13,903 nucleotides of DNA from Acholeplasmatales bacterium (lineage in GTDB: Bacteria > Bacillota_I > Bacilli_A > Acholeplasmatales > Anaeroplasmataceae), in contig CAAGJD010000194.1 in the NCBI GenBank assembly GCA_900770055.1, positions 1-13,903 of the forward strand, read 5' to 3'. The notes under the pieces are model-generated. The model had not been told where the DNA came from and searched no databases. It was given only the letters and a program-made list of their open reading frames with translations. Numbering within the stretch: position 1 is the stretch's first letter; each line of letters begins with the position of its first letter. Position numbers and translations under genes: made by a program. Shown piece by piece: positions 6,244-12,547 of this stretch.

Positions 6244-8397
6244 ATGCAGTGGTATGATTTTGTTACTATTATTTTATTTGTTGGTATTATACTTATTGTT
6301 GCTGATATAATAAGAACAATTAAAATAAAGAATACAAAGTTTCATAGAAAACTAATCATTTTAGGTGGAGCTATTCTTATATCCATAATTATAAAGATTA
6401 CAGGTGCTATTTATAAAACACAAATTGATGGAACAACAATTGGTAATAATATTGCCTTATTTGTTGAAGCAGTATATAGATCACTTGGATTGTTATTCTT
6501 TGATTATGATGATGGTATAGTTATTGATTTAGCACAAAAGTCTTTTCCATTTGCTTCATTATATTTGGCTGGAACATTTTTACAATTATTTACATATATT
6601 TGGGTCTTTGTATCATTATTCAAAATGATTTATTATTCTATAATAAATTCGAGAAGAACAAAAAAATTATATAAATCTGGCTGTGATATTGTTATTGGCT
6701 GTGGTGATTATGCTATTACTTATGCGAAGAATAGTCCTAATACTGTCCTTTGGGTAATGGATGAACTACCTGATGTAAAAAGAGATTATTTAGATAATGA
6801 AGGTATATGCTACGACTTAATGGAATTTAGCATAGTCGAACTAAATTATTTATATAAAAAATTTATTGTCAAGAAAAATGTTAAATATAATTTTATTTCT
6901 TTTATTGATAATGAAAATAATCTTGACTTTATTGTTATTTTTAAAAAATTCTTAAGCCAATTTATAAAGGATGATAAAGTTACTTTTAAAAATATGTTTA
7001 TTCATATTGAAATTGAACATTCTAATTTTATGACTATAAAGAATCAAATCCTTTCTGATAAAACATATTCATCCTTTATTGAATGCTTTAACAAAAATGA
7101 TTTAATTTCCCAAGAATTTATTGAAAAATATCCTATCACAAAATTTATGCCACTTCAGGATACAACTGATGATGTATTTATTAATACAGATAGAGCATGT
7201 ATTAATACTGGTAAAAATGTAAATGCAGTTTTTATAGGCTATGATGAGCTTGCTAAATCATTATTTAGATCATCAGTAATGAATGATCAATTAACAACAA
7301 TTGAAAATGGTAAATTAGTACCACTTAGAATTAAATATTATGCTTTTGATGAAAATATAGCTAATAAAGAAGATAAGAATTCAATATTCTATTATGATGA
7401 TTATTTAAATTCATTAGATAATCCCAATAATAATGAAGAATATTTTGAAAAACCTGCTAAACCATGTGATTTCACTTTTATTCCATATGGTGTAAATAAG
7501 TCTGAATTTTATAAATCTTTAGTTAATATATTTACTAAGGATTTAGAGAATACCTATAATCAAGTTATAGTATCATTTGGAAATGATATGGAAAATCTTG
7601 ATTACAGTATAAAGCTATTATTAATGTTTAAACAATATAAAGTTAAAAGATTCCATATTTTTACTAAGATTAAGTCTATAAAGCTAAGTGAAATATCAAT
7701 TCTTAATGAACCAAATGTTACATTCTTTGGTAGTGATGGTGAATTTATAAATCATAATGTTATTGTTAATGATGAACTACATGATATTGCTAAAATTATT
7801 AATGGACAATATGATTTATTAAGTGGCTATGGTGAAGATTGGTATTCTAAGAGTGCTATTAAGCAGCAATCTAATATTTTCGCAGGTCTAAATTTAAGAT
7901 TAAAGCTTAATTTATTAGGCTTTGATTATGAAAATAAGACTTTAAATTATGATGTTAATGCTCATAAACTAAATTATGAAGAATTAACTAAAATGCTTCC
8001 TGAACCAAAGAAATTACCATATGAAGATTATCTATTTGATGGTAAGGAATTCTCTAAATCAAATGCATTAGCATATCAAGAAAAGCTTAGATGGAATGCT
8101 TGTTACATAATTAATGGCTTTAAGCCAATGAAAAAATCAGATATTTATTTTGATAAAAAAACAAATCGTGTTTATAAAGACGATGATTATTTAAGAGAAC
8201 ATGGCTGTTTAACATCAGTATGGGGTTTAGATAAATATCATAGATTAGTAGCTAAACTTATTAGTGAAAATACTAATGTTAGCTTTGATGAGGCTTTAAA
8301 AGATTCTCAAACATATCAATATGATTATATGTTTATAGATTACTTTGGAAGATTATTTGATGAAAAATCAAAATATATTTTAGTTAAGCATAAATAA
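6244..8397 (+). CDS. Membrane protein with TrkA-like Rossmann segments and RyR-like C-terminus
   Basis: Encodes 717 residues. The N-terminus has transmembrane helices at about 5-23, 35-53 and 100-130, with a pore-loop-like stretch around 75-85 between them. The cytosolic part starts with a Rossmann-like strand and turn CDIVIGCGDYA (147-157), as in TrkA-N/RCK nucleotide-binding domains. A second such strand and turn, VNAVFIGYDELAKSL, lies at 326-340. The C-terminus has ERW-like EKLRWNACYIINGF (613-626) and LREHGCLTSVWGL (650-662), matching the pattern of bacterial RyR-like domains (E-RW-A...GW, then R-H-CL--W). Such domains are thought to bind small ligands and appear beside ion-channel-like membrane parts. 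I infer a ligand-gated channel or sensor; the ion and ligand are unknown. The start is supported by AAAAGGAG (6227-6234). Neighbours are the DUF2130 gene upstream and an unrelated SDR gene downstream. Confidence 0.65.
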   Translation: MQWYDFVTIILFVGIILIVADIIRTIKIKNTKFHRKLIILGGAILISIIIKITGAIYKTQIDGTTIGNNIALFVEAVYRSLGLLFFDYDDGIVIDLAQKSFPFASLYLAGTFLQLFTYIWVFVSLFKMIYYSIINSRRTKKLYKSGCDIVIGCGDYAITYAKNSPNTVLWVMDELPDVKRDYLDNEGICYDLMEFSIVELNYLYKKFIVKKNVKYNFISFIDNENNLDFIVIFKKFLSQFIKDDKVTFKNMFIHIEIEHSNFMTIKNQILSDKTYSSFIECFNKNDLISQEFIEKYPITKFMPLQDTTDDVFINTDRACINTGKNVNAVFIGYDELAKSLFRSSVMNDQLTTIENGKLVPLRIKYYAFDENIANKEDKNSIFYYDDYLNSLDNPNNNEEYFEKPAKPCDFTFIPYGVNKSEFYKSLVNIFTKDLENTYNQVIVSFGNDMENLDYSIKLLLMFKQYKVKRFHIFTKIKSIKLSEISILNEPNVTFFGSDGEFINHNVIVNDELHDIAKIINGQYDLLSGYGEDWYSKSAIKQQSNIFAGLNLRLKLNLLGFDYENKTLNYDVNAHKLNYEELTKMLPEPKKLPYEDYLFDGKEFSKSNALAYQEKLRWNACYIINGFKPMKKSDIYFDKKTNRVYKDDDYLREHGCLTSVWGLDKYHRLVAKLISENTNVSFDEALKDSQTYQYDYMFIDYFGRLFDEKSKYILVKHK

Positions 8398-8431
8398 TTA
8401 TTTATATTACAAGCATCAAATACAGCCAATA

Positions 8432-8460
8432 TTGATTTATTCTTATTAAAGTAGTAAAAT
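8432..8460 (+). promoter_or_regulatory. Promoter of the SDR gene
   Basis: TTGATT (8432-8437) and TAAAAT (8455-8460) are separated by 17 bases. Transcription would begin near 8467, giving a leader of only about 20 bases that consists mainly of the strong SD TAGGAGG. Confidence 0.6.
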
Positions 8461-8486
8461 AGATATAACATAGGAGGATTAAGAAA

Positions 8487-9254
8487 ATGAATAGATTAGA
8501 AAACAAAGTAGTAGTAATCACTGGTGGAAACTCTGGTGTAGGTGCTGCTACTGCAAAATTATTTGCACAAGAGGGTGCAACAGTTGTTATTAGTGCAAGA
8601 AGAAAAGAGGCACTAGATAGTGTAGCTAAAGAAATTGAAGAAATGGGTGGTAAGGTATTAGCTGTACCTACAGATGTATCTAAGCCTGATCAATGTGTAA
8701 ATTTAATTGAAACTGCAGTTAATACTTTTGGTAAAATTGATGTTTTAGTTAATAATGCTGGTGTATTAGATACTGGCTTAAAGGCAATTGATAAATTCTT
8801 AGATGAGGATTTAGATAAAGTAGTTAATATTAACCAAAAGGGTGCAATGTATTGTATGCGTGCTGCACTTAAGTATATGATTCCTCAAAAGGCAGGCTCA
8901 ATTGTTAATGTTGCATCAGTTGCAGGCTACACTGGTGGTGGAGGAGCTGCATATGTATCAAGTAAGGCTGCAGTAATTGGTATTACTAAGCATGCTGCTA
9001 TGAGACTTGCTTCTAGCAAGATTCGTTGTAATGTAATTTGTCCTGGTAATATTTTAACACCAATGACAGCAAACATTGATTATTCTAGCATGGATATGGA
9101 AATGTTTGGAGCTATGGCAGCTCATGCTGATTTGAAGGGCTGTGGTTCTTGTACAGCAGAAGATGTTGCAAATGTTTTATTATTCTTTGCAAGTGATGAA
9201 TCTAAGCCATTAACTGGTCAAGCTATCGTTTGTGATTTTGGTGCTGATTTATAA
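8487..9254 (+). CDS. Short-chain dehydrogenase/reductase (SDR)
   Basis: A classical SDR of 255 residues, the normal length for the family. The cofactor motif TGGNSGVG is at 12-19, followed by Asp63 (adenine-ring position), NNAG at 89-92, the structural Asn in NQKG near 116, and the catalytic triad Ser144, Tyr156 and Lys160 (YVSSK). ARRK at 37-40, after the second strand, has basic residues and favours NADP(H) over NAD(H). The C-terminus (SDESKPLTGQAIVCDFG) is the usual SDR end with the oligomer interface. The closest named activities are 3-oxoacyl-ACP reductase (FabG-like) and sugar or steroid alcohol dehydrogenases; the substrate cannot be told from the sequence and there are no fatty-acid synthesis genes nearby. 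The gene stands alone between its own promoter and an A/T-rich hairpin. It is rich in Ala/Gly codons ending in A/T, as expected for a well-expressed gene. Strong SD AGGAGG. Confidence 0.93.
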   Translation: MNRLENKVVVITGGNSGVGAATAKLFAQEGATVVISARRKEALDSVAKEIEEMGGKVLAVPTDVSKPDQCVNLIETAVNTFGKIDVLVNNAGVLDTGLKAIDKFLDEDLDKVVNINQKGAMYCMRAALKYMIPQKAGSIVNVASVAGYTGGGGAAYVSSKAAVIGITKHAAMRLASSKIRCNVICPGNILTPMTANIDYSSMDMEMFGAMAAHADLKGCGSCTAEDVANVLLFFASDESKPLTGQAIVCDFGADL

Positions 9255-9289
9255 TAATTTTTTTAAAAATGGTTGAATTATTTTATAAA
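9248..9289 (+). terminator. Weak A/T-rich hairpin after the SDR gene
   Basis: The arms 9248-9259 and 9276-9289 are complementary apart from a two-base bulge, and the first arm spans the SDR stop codon. The stem is nearly pure A/T and no clean U-run follows, so termination here is possible but uncertain. Confidence 0.3.
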
Positions 9290-9330
9290 TAAGCTAATTA
9301 ATATTAGAAAGATAGAAAGGAGTAATAATA

Positions 9331-9507
9331 ATGTTTTTATTAATATTGTGTATGATAGTATTCCTATCTTGTGGAATTATTATCGTTTCTAAGGCTTTTG
9401 AAACAAAAGATAAAATTATGGTAATAGTTGGTTTTTCAACAATATTCATTGTTATTTTAGCTTCTCTTGCACTACTATTTATGGAAGGAGTAATTAGCGT
9501 AGCCTAA
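9331..9507 (+). CDS. Small two-helix membrane protein (58 residues)
   Basis: A short gene with a strong SD, AAAGGAG at 9316-9322, eight bases before the ATG. It codes for 58 residues: a first transmembrane helix (2-20), a short charged turn KAFETKDK (21-28) and a second helix (29-50), then a short tail. The charged turn suggests a hairpin in the cytoplasmic membrane. I do not recognise a family. Aligned without gaps to the next gene it shares about 15 of 58 positions, including Met1, Cys7, Gly15, Lys21, Gly34 and the LLF at 48-50, so the two are likely tandem duplicates. The stop TAA is followed within a few bases by the second gene, and one terminator serves both. Confidence 0.7.
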   Translation: MFLLILCMIVFLSCGIIIVSKAFETKDKIMVIVGFSTIFIVILASLALLFMEGVISVA

Positions 9508-9518
9508 TAGTGAATGAT

Positions 9519-9698
9519 ATGGTATTATTTATTATTTGTTTAATTTTATTTGCCCTAATAGGTGCATTTGTTGTTGTCAAAGGCGTTCTTGATAGTCAAC
9601 CTGTATTAATAGGTACAGGATGCGTTATGTTATTCTGTATATTAGTAAGTATTTTAGGTTTATTATTCCAACAAAAAATATTAGTTTTTGGATTTTAG
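9519..9698 (+). CDS. Small two-helix membrane protein, paralogue of its neighbour
   Basis: Codes for 59 residues from ATG 9519: two hydrophobic helices (2-20 and 29-50) joined by the turn KGVLDSQP, then QQKILVFGF. A GTG at 9510, only two bases after the preceding stop, is an alternative in-frame start that would add three residues. ATG 9519 is preferred because it aligns exactly with Met1 of the upstream paralogue. No SD lies directly upstream, so translation probably depends on coupling to the first gene. The function is unknown; the paired arrangement fits a hetero-oligomeric small membrane protein, but that is inference. It ends three bases before a strong intrinsic terminator. Confidence 0.65.
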   Translation: MVLFIICLILFALIGAFVVVKGVLDSQPVLIGTGCVMLFCILVSILGLLFQQKILVFGF

Positions 9699-9701
9699 GA
9701 T

Positions 9702-9727
9702 AAAAAGCGAGGAAACTCGCTTTTTTT
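9702..9727 (+). terminator. Strong intrinsic terminator
   Basis: A ten-pair stem (9702-9711 with 9716-9725) with the core GCGAG/CTCGC and a GAAA loop (9712-9715) leads into a run of seven T (9721-9727). It closes the small membrane-protein pair. Confidence 0.95.
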
Positions 9728-9737
9728 CTTAATATAT

Positions 9738-9759
9738 AATGTAACATATACTTTACATT
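9738..9759 (+). promoter_or_regulatory. Inverted repeat over the -35 box of the DegV gene
   Basis: AATGTAA (9738-9744) and TTACATT (9753-9759) are perfect inverted copies around an eight-base centre. The right arm covers most of the -35 box TTTACA (9752-9757), an arrangement typical of a repressor operator. No known regulator binding site is recognised. Confidence 0.45.
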
Positions 9760-9780
9760 TTTAAATTTTAATGTTATTAT
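9752..9780 (+). promoter_or_regulatory. Promoter of the DegV family gene
   Basis: TTTACA (9752-9757), a 17-base spacer and TATTAT (9775-9780): each box matches the vegetative consensus at five of six positions. Expected start near 9787, with SD GGGAG at 9803-9807. Confidence 0.7.
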
Positions 9781-9814
9781 TTATGAGAATTTCAAATGTT
9801 GTGGGAGATTTTTT

Positions 9815-10690
9815 ATGAAGAGACTTAAAATAATGACAGATTCTAATTCAGGTATTAAGCAAAAAGAAGGAGAGGAACTTGATGTATATGTAGTTCCTAT
9901 GCCATTTTGCATTAATGGTGAGGAATATTTTGAAGATATTTCATTATCAACAAAAGAATTTTTTGAATTTCTTAAGGATGATGCAAATATTTCTACATCA
10001 ATGCCAAGCCAATATTTTTTACAGGAATTATTTAAAAATACATTAGAAGAATATGAAGAGATTATTTATATTCCTATGACATCAGGCTTATCTAATAGCT
10101 GTGAGGCAGCAACTAAAATTGCTTTAGAATTTAATAATAGAGTACATGTTGTTGATAATATGCGAATTTCAGTAACATTAAAGGAATCTGTTTTAGAGGC
10201 TTGTTACATGAGAGATCATGGATATAGTACTAATGATATTATCAAATATTTAGATGAAACAAAGAGTGTTTCATCAATATTTATCGCTGTAGATACATTA
10301 AAATATCTAAAAAAGGGTGGAAGAGTAAAGCCTGCAGCTGCAGCCCTAGCATCACTTCTTAAAATTAAACCTTTATTATTTTCAAGAGGCGATAAATTTG
10401 ATACACTTGCAAAATGTCGAAGCTTAGCTGGTGCTAAAAAAACAATGATTAAACAGGTTAGATATGAAATTGAAAATGAATTTAAGGATTATTATGATAA
10501 AGGTCTTTTAACTATTTCTATTGCTCATACAGAGAATTATGAAGAGGCTATGAAATTTAAAGAAGAGCTTATAAATGAATTTCCAAGGCTTACATTTAGA
10601 TTTGTAGATCCATTATCTTTAAGTATTTCTTGTCATATTGGACCTGGTGCTTTAGCTTGTGCAATTATAATTAATTCTTTTATGAAATAA
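9815..10690 (+). CDS. DegV family fatty-acid-binding protein
   Basis: A 291-residue DegV (EDD fold) protein, normal for the family. It carries the family marks DSNSGI (9-14), STSMPS (60-65), MTSGLSNS (88-95) and DTLKYLKKGGR (155-165). In characterised members (FakB) the two Ser/Thr-rich loops bind the carboxylate of a fatty acid, which is presented to the FakA kinase to make acyl phosphate for phospholipid synthesis. FakA is not in the window. The gene has its own promoter and a GGGAG SD seven bases before the ATG, and it appears to be single. A duplicated operator-like sequence lies over its -35 box, so it may be repressed. Bacilli usually carry several DegV paralogues with different acyl preferences; which one this is cannot be told here. 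Confidence 0.92.
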   Translation: MKRLKIMTDSNSGIKQKEGEELDVYVVPMPFCINGEEYFEDISLSTKEFFEFLKDDANISTSMPSQYFLQELFKNTLEEYEEIIYIPMTSGLSNSCEAATKIALEFNNRVHVVDNMRISVTLKESVLEACYMRDHGYSTNDIIKYLDETKSVSSIFIAVDTLKYLKKGGRVKPAAAALASLLKIKPLLFSRGDKFDTLAKCRSLAGAKKTMIKQVRYEIENEFKDYYDKGLLTISIAHTENYEEAMKFKEELINEFPRLTFRFVDPLSLSISCHIGPGALACAIIINSFMK

Positions 10691-10691
10691 A

Positions 10692-10718
10692 TTCTTTCAC
10701 AAAAGAAATATTTTTCTT
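10692..10718 (+). terminator. Weak terminator after the DegV gene
   Basis: TTCTTT (10692-10697) can pair with AAAGAA (10702-10707) across a four-base loop, followed by ATATTTTTCTT. The stem is short and A/T-rich, so its efficiency is doubtful. Confidence 0.4.
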
Positions 10719-10725
10719 CACAATC

Positions 10726-10754
10726 TAGAAATTGTTTATTAATAGGTATATAAT
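10726..10754 (+). promoter_or_regulatory. Promoter of the riboswitch-cyclase unit
   Basis: TATAAT (10749-10754) with TAGAAA (10726-10731) at 17 bases. Transcription would start near 10761, about 17 bases before the aptamer begins, as expected for a riboswitch leader. Confidence 0.6.
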
Positions 10755-10776
10755 TAAATTAGGTAAAAAGAATATT

Positions 10777-10839
10777 AGCAAAATAGTCGAAAGGCTATGA
10801 CGCAAAGCTATAGGGCCTTTAAAATGGTAGCCAGTTGCA
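10777..10839 (+). promoter_or_regulatory. c-di-GMP-I (GEMM-I) riboswitch aptamer
   Basis: The sequence carries the GEMM-I hallmarks. P1 pairs GCAA (10778-10781) with TTGC (10835-10838). P2 pairs ATAGTC (10783-10788) with GGCTAT (10793-10798) under a GAAA tetraloop that in this class docks into P3. The conserved GACGCAAAGC lies at 10799-10808, and P3 starts with GCTA/TAGC (10807-10810 with 10828-10831) and includes the conserved ATGGTAGCC. The bases AGGCTATGAC (10792-10801), which make up the 3' arm of P2, are perfectly complementary to 10862-10871, which include the 5' arm of the downstream terminator. Ligand binding should therefore free the terminator: an OFF switch acting on a diguanylate cyclase. 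Confidence 0.93.
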
Positions 10840-10866
10840 CTTTTAGTTTTTGTTTTATGTTGTCAT

Positions 10867-10893
10867 AGCCTCTTGATGAGGCTTTTCTTTTTT
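10867..10893 (+). terminator. Riboswitch expression platform: intrinsic terminator
   Basis: AGCCTC (10867-10872) and GAGGCT (10878-10883) form a stem with loop TTGAT, followed by TTTCTTTTTT. It overlaps the 10-base antiterminator pairing with the aptamer, so the two structures exclude each other. Confidence 0.9.
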
Positions 10894-10914
10894 GTTCTGA
10901 AACGGAGTGTTATT

Positions 10915-11961
10915 ATGTACACAAAGGAAACATTAAAATTCAATTCATTTTTTTGTAATTTAAATACTGAGATAATTTTAGATTCATTAACTAAGGTTAT
11001 AAGTAGAAAATATATGCTTAAGTATATCCAATTCTTAATCAATCACGATATCCCTTTTGCTTTAGGTATCATTGATTTAGATAACTTTAAGCTTATTAAT
11101 GACCACTATGGTCATCAGGCTGGTGACGAGGTTTTATGTAGCTTTTCGAAAGATTTAGTCAATTTTGTCGGTACTGATGGAATTGTGGGCCGCTATGGTG
11201 GAGATGAATTCTTTGTAATTTATTTAAAAAGCAATACTTATGATGATGTATTTGATTTTTATTTTAGATTATATAGACCAGGTGGAGCCTTAAGAAAGAC
11301 TATTTATATTCATGGAAATGAAGAATTAATTACTGGTACAGTCGGTTCAGCATCATTTCCACTTGATGCTAAAACCTATGATGAGCTATTTATTAAAATT
11401 GATAAGACCTTATATCGAGGAAAAATGAAGGGAAGAAACTGCTTTATAATCTATGTGGAAGAAAAGCATGGTAAGCTTGATGTTAGACAATCAGTAAAGG
11501 ATTCTGTTGCGACATTATATAGTAATGTCAATAGTATTATGTCTAAGCATGCTGATTTTTTAACAAAGGTTCATTCTACTCTTTTATATGTTGAAAATAG
11601 ATTAGGCTTTGCTAAAGCACTTTACTTAAATAATAATTTTAAGGTCATAATACCTAATAATGGTGAAATATTATATGATGGAAGAAAGGTAGTTATTGAT
11701 CACTTATTAAATGAAAATGGAATATTAATTTGTAATAATAGAAAAGAAATTAAGGGTAAATCTAATGAGCTAAATGATTTTTGTCGAAATAGAGGCTATA
11801 AATCTATTTTAATCACAAAAATTAAAATTAATGGTCGCAGTTTAGGCTATTTAGCTTTTGCTGAAACTGAGGTTGAAAGACTTTGGCAGTTTGAGGATAT
11901 AGGCTTATTAATGTATTTATCACAAGCAATAGGCTTTGATTTCATTTTAAATGAAAAATAA
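10915..11961 (+). CDS. Diguanylate cyclase (GGDEF) with C-terminal GAF-like domain
   Basis: Makes c-di-GMP from two GTP. The 348 residues begin with the GGDEF domain (about 20-160): the entry motif DSLTKVISRKYM (23-34), metal-binding Asp54 in IIDLDNFKLIND, GHQAGDE, and the active-site RYGGDEF (93-99), all intact. No RxxD inhibitory site precedes GGDEF: the aligned stretch reads GTDG or VGTD, with no Arg. After about 165 the sequence resembles a GAF sensor domain, ending GYLAFAETEVERLWQFEDIGLLMYLSQAIG. Putting the sensor after the catalytic domain is the reverse of the common order. There are no membrane helices. The start is ATG 10915, with GGAG (10904-10907) seven bases upstream; the longer frame from TTG 10873 lies in the terminator stem and is not used. 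The c-di-GMP riboswitch upstream suggests direct feedback by the product. Confidence 0.93.
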   Translation: MYTKETLKFNSFFCNLNTEIILDSLTKVISRKYMLKYIQFLINHDIPFALGIIDLDNFKLINDHYGHQAGDEVLCSFSKDLVNFVGTDGIVGRYGGDEFFVIYLKSNTYDDVFDFYFRLYRPGGALRKTIYIHGNEELITGTVGSASFPLDAKTYDELFIKIDKTLYRGKMKGRNCFIIYVEEKHGKLDVRQSVKDSVATLYSNVNSIMSKHADFLTKVHSTLLYVENRLGFAKALYLNNNFKVIIPNNGEILYDGRKVVIDHLLNENGILICNNRKEIKGKSNELNDFCRNRGYKSILITKIKINGRSLGYLAFAETEVERLWQFEDIGLLMYLSQAIGFDFILNEK

Positions 11962-11963
11962 TC

Positions 11964-11992
11964 TTGAAGACTCCTTAAATGTTTTATATAAT
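11964..11992 (+). promoter_or_regulatory. Promoter nested in the cyclase terminator
   Basis: TTGAAG (11964-11969) and a perfect TATAAT (11987-11992) are separated by 17 bases. The -35 overlaps the 5' arm and the -10 lies in the loop of the terminator hairpin. Transcription would start near 11999 in the 3' arm and feed the DUF1294 operon. Confidence 0.6.
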
Positions 11993-12009
11993 TAATTGGA
12001 GTCTTTTTT
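11967..12009 (+). terminator. Intrinsic terminator after the cyclase gene
   Basis: AAGACTCC (11967-11974) pairs perfectly with GGAGTCTT (11998-12005) across a 23-base A/T-rich loop and is followed by a run of T. The loop is unusually long because it holds a promoter -10 box. Confidence 0.85.
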
Positions 12010-12037
12010 GTATTTAATAATAATAAGAGGTATTAAA

Positions 12038-12319
12038 ATGTCAACAATTATATTTGTAGTATACGTTTTATTAATGATAATAATGTCTATTTTAGCATAT
12101 GTAATATTTATTATTGATAAGAAAGCTGCAGTGAATAAAAATGATAGAATTAAAGAAAAAACATTATTAGGTGTTATCGCTTTTGGTGGAGCTATAGGTG
12201 GATTTTTAGGCAGTGTTCTTAAAAGACACAAAACAAATAAAATCTATTTTACGATTTCAATATATTTAGGTCTTATTTTACAAATTTCAACATTAATTAT
12301 TTTATTTACACTAATATAG
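12038..12319 (+). CDS. DUF1294 family membrane protein
   Basis: Codes for 93 residues from ATG 12038, with AAGAGG (12025-12030) seven bases upstream; the longer frame from TTG 11996 begins inside the terminator and is rejected. The sequence follows the DUF1294 pattern: a first helix (4-26) ending YVIFIIDKKAA, then RIKEKTLLGVIAFGGAIGGFLGSVLKRHKTNK (37-68) and a last helix (about 70-93). Expected three transmembrane helices with the GG-GG segment in the middle one. The function of the family is unknown. It is the first gene of a tight operon: the next gene's SD starts inside this stop codon. Confidence 0.85.
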   Translation: MSTIIFVVYVLLMIIMSILAYVIFIIDKKAAVNKNDRIKEKTLLGVIAFGGAIGGFLGSVLKRHKTNKIYFTISIYLGLILQISTLIILFTLI

Positions 12320-12333
12320 GAGGCTTAATTATC

Positions 12334-12540
12334 ATGGATACAGATTTAGAAAAATCGCATTCAATTAAATCTAATTTTATATTATTATTAATGACTATAT
12401 TAGCTTGTTTTAGTATTCCTTTAGTATTTATTGGTTTTAGTCTATTATTTTCAAATTATCAAATAGCAATTCCGTCATTAATTATAGGAATGTTTCTATT
12501 TGTAATATCTAGTATTGCGTTTATGAATTTTAAGAGGTGA
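12334..12540 (+). CDS. Small two-helix membrane protein (68 residues)
   Basis: Codes for 68 residues with a short polar N-terminus (MDTDLEKSHSIKSN), a first hydrophobic helix (14-38) and a second (44-64), ending NFKR. SD AGGAGG (12318-12323) overlaps the stop codon of the DUF1294 gene. I recognise no family. Its own last codons carry the SD AGGTGA of the next gene, so the three genes are translationally linked. A structural or assembly role in the membrane with its neighbours is possible, but nothing in the sequence states it. Confidence 0.65.
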   Translation: MDTDLEKSHSIKSNFILLLMTILACFSIPLVFIGFSLLFSNYQIAIPSLIIGMFLFVISSIAFMNFKR

Positions 12541-12547
12541 TAACTTT

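Noticed and set aside
10873..10914. Upstream TTG start for the cyclase
   Set aside because: It is the loop of the riboswitch terminator; ATG 10915 has a good SD and sits downstream of the control element.
11996..12037. Upstream TTG start for the DUF1294 gene
   Set aside because: It lies in the terminator's 3' arm and overlaps the likely transcription start; ATG 12038 has AAGAGG at the right spacing.
11992..12231. Minus-strand open frame opposite the DUF1294 gene
   Set aside because: The plus-strand frame matches a known family pattern and has an SD; the minus-strand frame has neither.
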